Part shown: positions 18,196 through 25,793 of the stretch, piece by piece
Layout: the number at the start of each line of letters is the position of its first letter
Position numbering within the stretch: position 1 is the stretch's first letter
From: Chroococcus sp. CMT-3BRIN-NPC107
Lineage (GTDB): Bacteria > Cyanobacteriota > Cyanobacteriia > Cyanobacteriales > Chroococcidiopsidaceae
Direction of reading: 5' to 3'
Length of the DNA: 49,195 nucleotides
Assembly (NCBI GenBank): GCA_019359635.1
Contig: JAHHGY010000027.1
Location: 1 to 49,195, forward strand
Made by a program: the position numbers and the translations under genes
Notes under the pieces: generated by a model
Told to the model about the DNA's origin: nothing
Database searches by the model: none
Seen by the model: only the letters and a program-made list of their open reading frames with translations

Positions 18196-19401
18196 ATGAC
18201 TGATCGCGATCGCCCTCTAGAAGAAAGTTTAGAATCTCATCCCCAGCAGGCTCCCAGCGAGGCGGAAAGAGCTTTAGAGAGAGAAAGGCAACTACCTTTA
18301 ACAGGATGGCAACAAGAAGTATCTAAAGGCTTAGAATTTGGATTAGAAGGGGCAGAAAGTATCGGCGATCGCTCTATTCCTACTTTTTCTCGCGGCGAAT
18401 TACCTCACTATGCCGGAATCAATACTTTTTTAAAAGCACCTTACATTGAAGATGTCCGCAGAGTTGGCGAATTTGATGTAGCTGTAGTTGGTGTACCTCA
18501 CGATTCTGGCACAACTTATCGCCCCGGTACTCGTTTTGGACCCCAAGGTATCCGCCGTATTTCCGCGCTTTATACTCCCTATAGTTTTGAATTGGGGGTA
18601 GATTTACGCGAACAAATTACTTTATGCGATGTGGGAGATATTTTTACAATTCCCGCCAATAATGAAAAGTCTTTCGATCAAATTTCTAAAGGCATTGCTC
18701 ATATTTTTAGTTCTGGTGCGTTTCCAATTATTTTAGGCGGAGATCATTCTATTGGTTATCCCACAGTACGGGGTATTTGTCGGCATTTGGGCGATAAAAA
18801 AGTTGGGATTATTCACTTCGATCGCCATGTCGATACTCAAGAGAAAGATTTAGACGAGAGAATGCACACTTGTCCTTGGTTTCATGCTACAAATATTAAA
18901 AATGCTCCCCCTAAAAACTTAGTTCAATTAGGGATTGGCGGTTGGCAAGTTCCCCGCGAAGGCGTAAAGTTTTATCGAGAAAAAGCAAGTAATATCTTAA
19001 CAGTTACAGATATTACAGAAAAAGGTTTAGATTACGCTGTAGACTTTGCTTTAGAAAGAGCTTTAGACGGTACAGATTGCGTTTATATCAGCTTTGATAT
19101 TGATTGCATTGATGCGGGGTTTGTTCCTGGTACTGGCTGGCCCGAACCTGGTGGTTTGTTACCGCGCGAAGCTTTGTATATGCTTGGCAAAATTATCCAA
19201 CGCGCGCCTATTTGTGGTTTAGAAGTGGTGGAAGTTTCGCCACCTTACGATGTCAGCGATATGACGGCATTATTAGCAGCTAGGGTAATTTGCGATACGA
19301 TGGGTCACTTGGTAGTATCAGGACAATTACCAAGGAAACAAAAACCCGATTATATTCACCCTTACGCGCAACCAGAATTAGTTAAGGAGTGGACTAATTA
19401 A
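18196..19401 (+). CDS. gdmH: Nickel-dependent guanidine hydrolase (ureohydrolase family)
   Basis: Predicted to split guanidine into urea and ammonia. The 401-residue length exceeds agmatinases because of an N-terminal extension of about 80 residues. Ureohydrolase metal ligands are present: His184 (GGDHS), Asp209, His211 and Asp213 (DRHVD), Asp301 and Asp303 (SFDIDCID). GTGWPEPGG has Trp315 where agmatinases usually have a smaller residue. The family was long annotated as agmatinase (speB); the Synechocystis homologue acts on guanidine and needs nickel. The guanidine-I riboswitch upstream and HypA/HypB-like genes downstream favour GdmH. A GGGAG ribosome site precedes the ATG. The stop and the ghaA start overlap as TAATG. 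Confidence 0.9.
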   Translation: MTDRDRPLEESLESHPQQAPSEAERALERERQLPLTGWQQEVSKGLEFGLEGAESIGDRSIPTFSRGELPHYAGINTFLKAPYIEDVRRVGEFDVAVVGVPHDSGTTYRPGTRFGPQGIRRISALYTPYSFELGVDLREQITLCDVGDIFTIPANNEKSFDQISKGIAHIFSSGAFPIILGGDHSIGYPTVRGICRHLGDKKVGIIHFDRHVDTQEKDLDERMHTCPWFHATNIKNAPPKNLVQLGIGGWQVPREGVKFYREKASNILTVTDITEKGLDYAVDFALERALDGTDCVYISFDIDCIDAGFVPGTGWPEPGGLLPREALYMLGKIIQRAPICGLEVVEVSPPYDVSDMTALLAARVICDTMGHLVVSGQLPRKQKPDYIHPYAQPELVKEWTN

Positions 19402-19766
19402 TGCACGAAACGGACATGACTAAGGCGCTAATTTTGACTGTTAAAAATTGGCAAGAAAGTCAACCAGAAAATCCTCAAATCTCTTGCATTCATTTAATTG
19501 TTGGTAAGTTTACTTGTGTTGAACCTGTTAGTTTGCAATTTGCCTTTGAAGTGCAAACTAAAAGCACATTTTTAGCTGGGGTAAAATTGGTTATTCAAGA
19601 AACACCACTAATAGCATTTTGCCATAGTTGCCAAGCTGAATATCACCCAGAAATAGGCATTCAATACGCTTGTCCTCAATGTAAGTCGCCGATGGATGAT
19701 ATTAGGTCGGGAAGGGAATTAAAAATTGATAGAGTTGAGTATTTAGATTATGCACCAAACCTTTGA
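19401..19766 (+). CDS. ghaA: HypA-like nickel chaperone for guanidine hydrolase
   Basis: A 121-residue HypA family protein. The N-terminal Met-His-Glu carries the His2 nickel ligand. The zinc ribbon is Cys74/Cys77 (FCHSC) and Cys91/Cys94 (CPQC). HypA normally delivers nickel to hydrogenase or urease. Here it is locked into the gdmH operon, with a 1-bp overlap to gdmH and a 17-bp overlap with the HypB-like gene, and no hydrogenase gene is in view. It is therefore best read as the GhaA accessory protein, a name taken from the Synechocystis system. Confidence 0.87.
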   Translation: MHETDMTKALILTVKNWQESQPENPQISCIHLIVGKFTCVEPVSLQFAFEVQTKSTFLAGVKLVIQETPLIAFCHSCQAEYHPEIGIQYACPQCKSPMDDIRSGRELKIDRVEYLDYAPNL

Positions 19767-20442
19767 CGCAGCCTTGGAAATAAATTTACTTCACGCCAAC
19801 CAAACCGGAGCAGACCACAATCGCGCTCATTTTGATGAGTGGGGAATTACTTGTTTAAACATTATGAGTAGTCCTGGTGCTGGTAAAACGGTGCTATTAG
19901 AACAAACTCTAGAAGCATTGAGCAGCGAATTAAAAATTGCCGTCATTGAAGGCGATATGACAACAGAATTAGACGCGGAACGTTTGCGTAAATATAATGT
20001 TCCCGTTATTGCGATTAATACCGGGCGTTCTTGTCACTTAGATTCAAAAATGGTAGCGGGGGGAATCCACCAACTAAAACACCAGTACAACCCAACAGAT
20101 TTTGATTTGGTATTAGTAGAAAATGTGGGTAATTTAGTTTGTCCCGCCGAATTTGAAGTCGGAGAACACTTAAAAGTTGCCCTTTTGAGTATCACTGAAG
20201 GCGAAGACAAACCCCTCAAGTATCCAATTATGTTTCAACAAGCAGATTGCTTGCTGATTACAAAAATTGATTTAGCACCCTATTTAGAAGTCGATATTAG
20301 CCGCATTGAAGACAATGTTAGGCAAATGAATCCTCACGTCAAAATAATTGCTATTTCTGCCAAAACAGGAGCAGGAATAGAAACTTGGTTAGATTGGGTG
20401 CGATCGCATATAGCCAAACCTGCTGTAGCTGCAAAATGCTAG
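19750..20442 (+). CDS. ghaB: HypB-like GTPase, nickel insertase partner of GhaA
   Basis: A 230-residue SIMIBI-class GTPase of the HypB family. The P-loop is SSPGAGKT (about residues 40-47), the metal-binding Cys95-His96 lies in [26 protein letters not shown] spans about 124-140, and TKIDLAPY is the guanine-specificity motif. The N-terminus lacks the poly-His nickel store of some HypB proteins. Overlap with ghaA and placement after gdmH imply that it loads nickel into the hydrolase. The transporter begins 79 bp downstream, probably in the same transcript. Confidence 0.88.
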   Translation: MHQTFDAALEINLLHANQTGADHNRAHFDEWGITCLNIMSSPGAGKTVLLEQTLEALSSELKIAVIEGDMTTELDAERLRKYNVPVIAINTGRSCHLDSKMVAGGIHQLKHQYNPTDFDLVLVENVGNLVCPAEFEVGEHLKVALLSITEGEDKPLKYPIMFQQADCLLITKIDLAPYLEVDISRIEDNVRQMNPHVKIIAISAKTGAGIETWLDWVRSHIAKPAVAAKC

Positions 20443-20520
20443 GAAAATTATCTAGCGAAAATTGCAGATATATTTACTTGCTAGTGAGTAATAAATTATA
20501 CTAGAGCTTGAAAAACACTG

Positions 20521-21582
20521 ATGAAAAATGCCATGAGACTGCGATCGCTGTTTACATATATTGCTTTATTTGTAGTTGGCTTGACATTGACAGTCAGTTG
20601 TACTAATCCAGCAGCAAACATTAGTACCGATTCCGCTCCAGTTTCATCTTCCGCAGGCAGTGGAGAAAGCATTGCTAGTTTAGGGTTTAGTGCGTGGCCC
20701 GGCTGGATTCCTTGGCAAGTTGCCCAAGAGCGAAATATCTTTGAGATACACAAAGCTTCGGTAGACCTGAAATGGTTTGATGGATACTTAGAATCTATTA
20801 ATACCCTAGCCGCGCAACAAATTACGGCAAATAGTCAAACTTTAAACGATACTGTTAGCTCGGTTTCTGGAGGTGCAGATCAAGTAGTAGTGCTGGTAAA
20901 CGACAACTCTACAGGCAACGACAAAATCATTGCGCGATCGGGCATTAACTCAATTGCCGACCTCAAAGGCAAAAAAATCGCCGCCGAAGCAGGTACGGTA
21001 GACCACTTCTTGTTGCTGTTAGGACTAGAAAAAGAAGGTTTGAGTCCTGAAGATATTCAGTTTGTCCCCTTAGAAACAGGTCAAGCCGCCGCCGCCTTTA
21101 TAGGAGGACAAGTTGATGCAGTGGGAGTATTTGCACCCTTTACAACCCAAGCACTCAAGCGTCCTGGTAGTAAGGAAATATTTAGCTCTAAAGACTTCCC
21201 CGGCGCAATTCCCGATCATTTGGTAGTGACGCGCAAACTGATCGACGAGCATCCAGAGCAAGTACAGGCGCTAGTTGACTCATGGTTTGCAACTTTAGAT
21301 TATATCGAGACAAACGCTCAAAGCGCGATCGCAATTATGGCAAAACGAGCCGGAGTTAGCGTCGCCGAATACGAAGAATACGCCGAAGGAACTCACATTT
21401 TTAGTATCGAAGAAAACCTCAAAGCTTTTCAACCAGGCACAGATAGAATATCTCTAGCTTTTGCGGCCCAGGAAATGAGCGAGTTTCTAAACAAAGTTGG
21501 ACTAGCAAAGCAAAAGCCAGACCTCAGCAAGCTGTTTGACGATCGCTTTATTAAAGCTTACGCCGCGAAAGCTCAAAAATAA
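20521..21582 (+). CDS. ABC transporter substrate-binding lipoprotein (TauA/SsuA type), probably for guanidine
   Basis: A 353-residue periplasmic binding protein. A signal peptide ends in a lipobox LTVSC with Cys27. The mature part is an NMT1/TauA-type type II fold: ASLGFSAWPGWIPWQVAQ near residue 52, SIADLKGKKIAAEAGTVDHF near 145 and IPDHLVVTRKLIDEHPEQV near 228. Relatives bind taurine, nitrate or thiamine precursors, so the ligand cannot be read from sequence. Its position in the guanidine-riboswitch operon makes guanidine or a guanidino compound the best guess. Confidence 0.85.
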   Translation: MKNAMRLRSLFTYIALFVVGLTLTVSCTNPAANISTDSAPVSSSAGSGESIASLGFSAWPGWIPWQVAQERNIFEIHKASVDLKWFDGYLESINTLAAQQITANSQTLNDTVSSVSGGADQVVVLVNDNSTGNDKIIARSGINSIADLKGKKIAAEAGTVDHFLLLLGLEKEGLSPEDIQFVPLETGQAAAAFIGGQVDAVGVFAPFTTQALKRPGSKEIFSSKDFPGAIPDHLVVTRKLIDEHPEQVQALVDSWFATLDYIETNAQSAIAIMAKRAGVSVAEYEEYAEGTHIFSIEENLKAFQPGTDRISLAFAAQEMSEFLNKVGLAKQKPDLSKLFDDRFIKAYAAKAQK

Positions 21583-21605
21583 ATCCATATACCACCCACA
21601 AAGCC

Positions 21606-22448
21606 ATGAGTCCTACGGAATCAATGCTGCCATCGAAGCAATCTAAAAGCCTCCAATCTACGGTTTTTTGGCGGCTTGGCGAAGATATACCCAAATCTTT
21701 AAATACAGGATTAATAACTACATCTATTGCCTTACCGCTCTTGCTGTGGTGGCTAGTAACAACTTTTGGCAATGTGAACCCGCAGTTTTTACCTTCTCCG
21801 GCGCAAGTTTTGGCAGCTTTTGGGCGCTTATGGGGTACGGGAGATTTATTGAAAGACACTGTAGCAAGTCTATGGCGAGTAGGTGTGGGCTTCTCTTGGG
21901 CGGTAATTTTATCGATTCCTGTGGGCATATTAATGGGCAGTTTTGCCAGTATTAGAGCCTTACTAGAGCCTTTGTTTGGCTTAATTCGCTATATGCCCGC
22001 ACCAGCTTTTATTCCGTTACTAATTTTATATTTGGGAATTGGCGAAGAACCAAAAATTACTTTGATCTTCATGGGTGTATTTTTCTTTAATTCTTTAATG
22101 GTCATGGATACTGTCAAATTTGTACCCAAAGACTTGATTGAAGCAACTTACACTTTGGGTGGAAGTCGAATACAGACTTTGTTACAGGTAATTTTTCCCC
22201 ACGTTATCCCCGGAATTATTGATGCTTGTCGCATCAACTTAGCCGCTGCTTGGCAATTGGTAATTGTATCGGAATTGATTGCGGCAAACGAAGGCTTAGG
22301 ACGACGAATTAGCGTGGCAGGAAGGTTTTTAAGAACTGACGAAATTTTTGTTGGGCTAATTGTTATTGGTGTAATTGGGCTAACCTTCGACTTGCTATTT
22401 CAATATTTATTAAAAGTTTCATGTAGCTGGGCAAGTCAAAAAAGATAA
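21606..22448 (+). CDS. ABC transporter permease (TauC/SsuC type)
   Basis: A 280-residue inner-membrane permease with about six membrane segments, including SIALPLLLWWLVTTFG near residue 42 and FSWAVILSIPVGILMG near residue 98. The cytoplasmic EAA loop is EATYTLGGSRIQTLLQVIFP near residue 180, which docks the ATPase. It is 23 bp after the binding-protein gene and 40 bp before the ATPase gene. It should form the channel of the presumed guanidine importer. Confidence 0.88.
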   Translation: MSPTESMLPSKQSKSLQSTVFWRLGEDIPKSLNTGLITTSIALPLLLWWLVTTFGNVNPQFLPSPAQVLAAFGRLWGTGDLLKDTVASLWRVGVGFSWAVILSIPVGILMGSFASIRALLEPLFGLIRYMPAPAFIPLLILYLGIGEEPKITLIFMGVFFFNSLMVMDTVKFVPKDLIEATYTLGGSRIQTLLQVIFPHVIPGIIDACRINLAAAWQLVIVSELIAANEGLGRRISVAGRFLRTDEIFVGLIVIGVIGLTFDLLFQYLLKVSCSWASQKR

Positions 22449-22488
22449 ATCTACCTTCGAGCATATACCACATAACCAGGGGCAAATC

Positions 22489-23259
22489 ATGTATCTGCAA
22501 GTCAATAAATTAAACAAAAACTTTGAAACCAAGCAAGGCTCTTTAGTAGTCTTGAAAGATATTAATATGACGATCGCCCAAGGGGAATTTATCTGTGCTG
22601 TAGGAGCATCAGGATCGGGCAAATCTACTTTATTGCGCCAAATTGCCGGATTAGATAGCCCTACTACTGGAGAGGTTAAAGTTGATGGAGCGCGGGTTAC
22701 AGGGCCAGGCCCCGATCGCGGAATGGTATTTCAACACTATACTCTTTATCCCTGGATGAACGTCCAAAAAAATACAGAATTTGGACTGAAGTTACAAGGA
22801 TTGCCTAAAAAAGAACGCCGCGAAAAAGCTAGTTATTATCTAAAAGTAGTAGGGTTAGAAAGCTTTGCCCAATCGTTACCTAAGCAGCTCTCGGGAGGGA
22901 TGAAACAACGCTGCGCGATCGCTCGTGCTTTAGCTTCCGAACCCAAGGTAATGTTAATGGATGAACCTTTTGGGGCGTTAGACATTCACACCAAAGAGTC
23001 TATGCACCAATTTATGTTAGAGCTTTGGGAAAAAACAAACCTGACAATTTTTATGATTACCCACGACGTGGAAGAAGCGGTATTTTTATCCAATCGAATT
23101 TATGCTTTAACGGCACGTCCTGGTACAGTTCAAAAAGAAATGTCTATTAAATTGCCCGATCGCACGGTTACAGTTAAGCGCAATTCTATATTTCAAGATT
23201 ACCGAGATGAATTAATGGATTTGCTGCGAGGACACCCCACCGAAGCGATCGCTATCTAG
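22489..23259 (+). CDS. ABC transporter ATP-binding protein (TauB/SsuB type)
   Basis: A 256-residue ATPase. Walker A is GASGSGKST (about 39-47), the Q-loop is in MVFQHYTLYPW, the signature is LSGGMKQRCAIARAL, Walker B is VMLMDEPFGALD, and the H-loop is MITHDVEEA. These features mark the nitrate/sulfonate/taurine transporter subfamily. It is the last gene of the riboswitch-controlled run; the next gene (PrxQ) starts 68 bp on and may have its own promoter. Confidence 0.9.
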   Translation: MYLQVNKLNKNFETKQGSLVVLKDINMTIAQGEFICAVGASGSGKSTLLRQIAGLDSPTTGEVKVDGARVTGPGPDRGMVFQHYTLYPWMNVQKNTEFGLKLQGLPKKERREKASYYLKVVGLESFAQSLPKQLSGGMKQRCAIARALASEPKVMLMDEPFGALDIHTKESMHQFMLELWEKTNLTIFMITHDVEEAVFLSNRIYALTARPGTVQKEMSIKLPDRTVTVKRNSIFQDYRDELMDLLRGHPTEAIAI

Positions 23260-23327
23260 ATGTATTTGTGCTAGAAAAAACTGGTATAAATATCGAGGAC
23301 TAGAAAACTTGATATTAAGGGCATATT

Positions 23328-23765
23328 ATGGCTTTAGCAGTTGGCACGGATGCACCAGCATTTACCGTCAAAGACACCAATGGCAACACTGTTTCGCTAT
23401 CTGATTATGCTGGTAAAACAGTGGTTTTGTATTTCTACCCAAAAGACGATACTCCAGGCTGCACCAAGCAAGCTTGTAGTTTCCGCGATGCTAGTTCCGA
23501 TTATCAAGGCAAAGATGTAGTAATTTTGGGTGTTAGCGCTGATGATGAAGTATCTCATCAACAATTTACTCAAAAGTACAATCTCAATTTTCCTTTACTA
23601 GCCGACACTAATAAAACTTTGATTAAAGCTTACGATGTCGATGGTGGTGGTTATGCTAAACGAGTTACTTACATCATTGATGGCAGTGGCAAAATTACTC
23701 ACGTAGATTCTAGCGTCAATACTTCTACTCATGCTGGTGATGTTTTAGCGACATTAGGGCTGTAA
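23328..23765 (+). CDS. Peroxiredoxin Q / bacterioferritin comigratory protein type
   Basis: A 145-residue thioredoxin-dependent peroxidase. The peroxidatic cysteine is in YPKDDTPGCTKQACSFRD (about residues 36-53), with the resolving cysteine five residues later, the atypical 2-Cys PrxQ arrangement. No signal peptide is seen, so it is cytosolic. It follows the ABC ATPase by 68 bp. A palindromic repeat lies just after the stop codon and may help end transcription. Confidence 0.93.
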   Translation: MALAVGTDAPAFTVKDTNGNTVSLSDYAGKTVVLYFYPKDDTPGCTKQACSFRDASSDYQGKDVVILGVSADDEVSHQQFTQKYNLNFPLLADTNKTLIKAYDVDGGGYAKRVTYIIDGSGKITHVDSSVNTSTHAGDVLATLGL

Positions 23766-23773
23766 AAATAGTA

Positions 23774-23800
23774 TAGAGACGTTGCATTGCAACGTCTCTA
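23774..23800. repeat. Short palindromic repeat, TAGAGACGTTGCA arms
   Basis: Arms TAGAGACGTTGCA (23774-23786) and TGCAACGTCTCTA (23788-23800) are perfect inverted complements separated by one T. The element resembles the dispersed GTAGAGACGTTGCAATGCAA family of intergenic palindromes found in many cyanobacteria. It sits between prxQ and ispE. There is no T tract, so it is classed as a repeat rather than a terminator. Confidence 0.75.
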
Positions 23801-23832
23801 CAAAGTAATGCAACTTTTAATAATTAGCCCTA

Positions 23833-24789
23833 ATGCGTTCTTATTCTTTAACATCTCCCGCAAAAATCAATTTATATTTAGAAATACTTGGCGATCGCCC
23901 CGATGGTTATCACGAACTGGCGATGGTGCTGCAAAGCATTGATTTAACCGATCGGATTAATTTGCGATCGCTAAGTACCGATACTATCTCTATTCGCTGC
24001 ACTCATCCCCAAGTACCGACAAGTCGCGCTAATTTAGCCTACCAAGCGGCGGCATTAATGGCGGCAGAATTTCCCGATGCTTTTGCCCAGTTTGGCGGCG
24101 TAGAAATTAGCATTGATAAGGATATTCCCATCGCTGCGGGTTTGGCTGGAGGCTCCAGCAATGCGGCGGCGGTTTTGGTTGGGTTAGATTTACTTTGGCA
24201 ACTAGGATTAACGCAATCAGAATTACAAGAATTAGGCAGTCAATTAGGGTCAGATGTGCCTTTTTGTATTGCTGGGGGCAGTGCGATCGCGACAGGACGC
24301 GGTGAAATGCTCTCGCCCTTACCTAGTGTAGATAATTTGTATGTAGTGTTAGGTAAATATCGCGCTCTAGATGTAGCGACAGCTTGGGCTTACCAAACTT
24401 ATCGCACTCAGTTTGGCAACTCTTACGTTGTTAATAAGCAAGACCTCAAAGCACGGGCGGCGGCAGTGCATTCTAGCTTAATGGTACAAGCAATTATTCA
24501 TGAAGACCCGATTGCAATTGGTCAAAGGTTGCATAACGATCTTGAGCGCGTGGTTATTCCTGCGTACCCGCAAATATTGCAGCTAAAAGAGACTTTTCAA
24601 CAAGCTGGTTGTTTGGGTGCAATGATGTCCGGTTCTGGATCTACAGTGTTTGCACTTTGCGAAAACGAGCAGCAAGCCCACAAAGTGCAGCAGCAAGGAC
24701 GAAACTTAGCCCAACCAAAAGATTTAGACCTATTTATGGCGCGGCTAACTTCTACAGGCGTTCAGGTATTGTCTAGTAATAGAGATTAA
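23833..24789 (+). CDS. ispE: 4-diphosphocytidyl-2-C-methyl-D-erythritol kinase
   Basis: GHMP kinase that phosphorylates CDP-methylerythritol in the MEP isoprenoid pathway. The 318-residue length is normal. The N-terminus SPAKINLYLEILGDRPDGYHE is diagnostic. The phosphate-binding loop is IPIAAGLAGGSSNAAAVLVG (about 92-111), SDVPFCIAGGSAIATGRGE is around 139-157, and MMSGSGSTVFAL near residue 269 is the third motif. It is followed 10 bp later by a DUF3082 gene. Confidence 0.96.
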   Translation: MRSYSLTSPAKINLYLEILGDRPDGYHELAMVLQSIDLTDRINLRSLSTDTISIRCTHPQVPTSRANLAYQAAALMAAEFPDAFAQFGGVEISIDKDIPIAAGLAGGSSNAAAVLVGLDLLWQLGLTQSELQELGSQLGSDVPFCIAGGSAIATGRGEMLSPLPSVDNLYVVLGKYRALDVATAWAYQTYRTQFGNSYVVNKQDLKARAAAVHSSLMVQAIIHEDPIAIGQRLHNDLERVVIPAYPQILQLKETFQQAGCLGAMMSGSGSTVFALCENEQQAHKVQQQGRNLAQPKDLDLFMARLTSTGVQVLSSNRD

Positions 24790-24799
24790 ACTTCAAATT

Positions 24800-25120
24800 A
24801 TGAATAACCCTCCCCCCATCGAACCACCCACCGAGCTAAAACCTCTCCCTAACCCGTGGCGCTCGTCTGTAGGGGCGGTAATTGCGTCAGGACTTGCGAT
24901 CGCTCTCTACCGCGTTACTGGCTATATTTCGCAAAACTTTGCTCAAAAACCTCTCCATTCAGATAATGATTTAGTTGTTAAAATTAGCATTGCTTTTCGC
25001 ACTTTGGTTGTTGGTTTAAGCACTTTAGCCGCTTTTATATTGGCGATCGTTGCTGTGGCCTTAGTCGCTTTGGCTATCCAAGCTACTATCCAAAAATTAA
25101 AACAGCGCCCTTCTATCTGA
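24800..25120 (+). CDS. DUF3082 domain-containing membrane protein
   Basis: A 106-residue protein with a proline-rich N-terminus (PPPIEPPTELKPLPNP) and two membrane segments, near residues 25-45 and 71-96. This is the cyanobacterial DUF3082 family; function unknown. It begins 10 bp after ispE, so they are probably cotranscribed, and ends ahead of a long non-coding stretch. Confidence 0.8.
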   Translation: MNNPPPIEPPTELKPLPNPWRSSVGAVIASGLAIALYRVTGYISQNFAQKPLHSDNDLVVKISIAFRTLVVGLSTLAAFILAIVAVALVALAIQATIQKLKQRPSI

Positions 25121-25535
25121 ATTTAGGCGAGATTTTTAAGACTTTGTAATTCTTATTTTTTACCCAACTTTTCCCTGAGTTATTCCCCAGGTTTTCCACA
25201 GATATTTAGGCTTTTTCCCCAATCATCAACAGTAGTTATAGGTAAATCCCTGCACCTGTGGATTATTTTTTTCCTCGTCAGAGAGTTGCAACGGAGCAGT
25301 TTATATAAAGTTATTTAACAAAACTTAGGCTAAAAGCCTGATTATTTCGTAGTTTTTTTTCTTAACTAGAAACAATTGCAACATTTCGTAGCATTGACAA
25401 ATCTACCCCCTCCTAGCGCACAATAAAGCACTTGCCTCTGAAGTTGGTTTACACGTTTCACAGCTAGAACAGCCTAAGTTGTTTGACGTAGAGGCAGATT
25501 TTTATATTTATTTATGCCCAAAAGCGAGGTAATTA
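25121..25535. other. Non-coding interval (415 bp) with DnaA-box-like sites and a leader hairpin
   Basis: No supportable gene. It holds TTTTCCACA at 25192-25200, which matches a DnaA-box consensus, and TGTGGATTA at 25257-25265, one base off in the opposite orientation. Further on, TGCCTCT (25433-25439) can pair with AGAGGCA (25490-25496), followed by GATTTTTAT, just ahead of the DUF2811 gene. The interval is pyrimidine-rich in its first half. Confidence 0.5.
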
Positions 25536-25736
25536 ATGAGCAATACCCTTAGTATCCTGACTGAAATTCCTGAAGAACTACACCAATCTCTCAAAAGCTA
25601 CTTAGAAAATCATCCAGATTGGGATCAAGACCGAGTTTTCGCGGCGGCTTTGTCGCTGTTTTTGCTGCAAAATAGCGAAGGCGATCGCTGCGCCGCTAGA
25701 GTGTACCTAGAAACTCTATTTCATCACTGCTCGTAA
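25536..25736 (+). CDS. DUF2811 domain-containing protein
   Basis: A 66-residue soluble protein of the cyanobacterial DUF2811 family, recognised by SILTEIPEELHQSLKSYLEN and the HPDWDQDRVFAAALSLFLLQ block. Function is unknown; the fold is probably three helices. It is monocistronic with a long leader, and the ATG is preceded by GAGGTAATTA. Confidence 0.85.
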   Translation: MSNTLSILTEIPEELHQSLKSYLENHPDWDQDRVFAAALSLFLLQNSEGDRCAARVYLETLFHHCS

Positions 25737-25793
25737 GCAAGCAAGAGGAGAACGAATTAACGGTTCTTGACTTCTCCTCTGATTCCTCTCCAA

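Noticed and set aside
18196-19401. Naming the ureohydrolase agmatinase (speB) or arginase
   Set aside because: The guanidine riboswitch, HypA/HypB-like partners and the GTGWPEPGG motif favour guanidine hydrolase.
19401-20442. Calling these hydrogenase maturation genes hypA/hypB
   Set aside because: No hydrogenase genes are present and both overlap into the gdmH operon.
25121-25535. Chromosomal replication origin
   Set aside because: Only one good and one imperfect DnaA box, and no dnaA or dnaN nearby.
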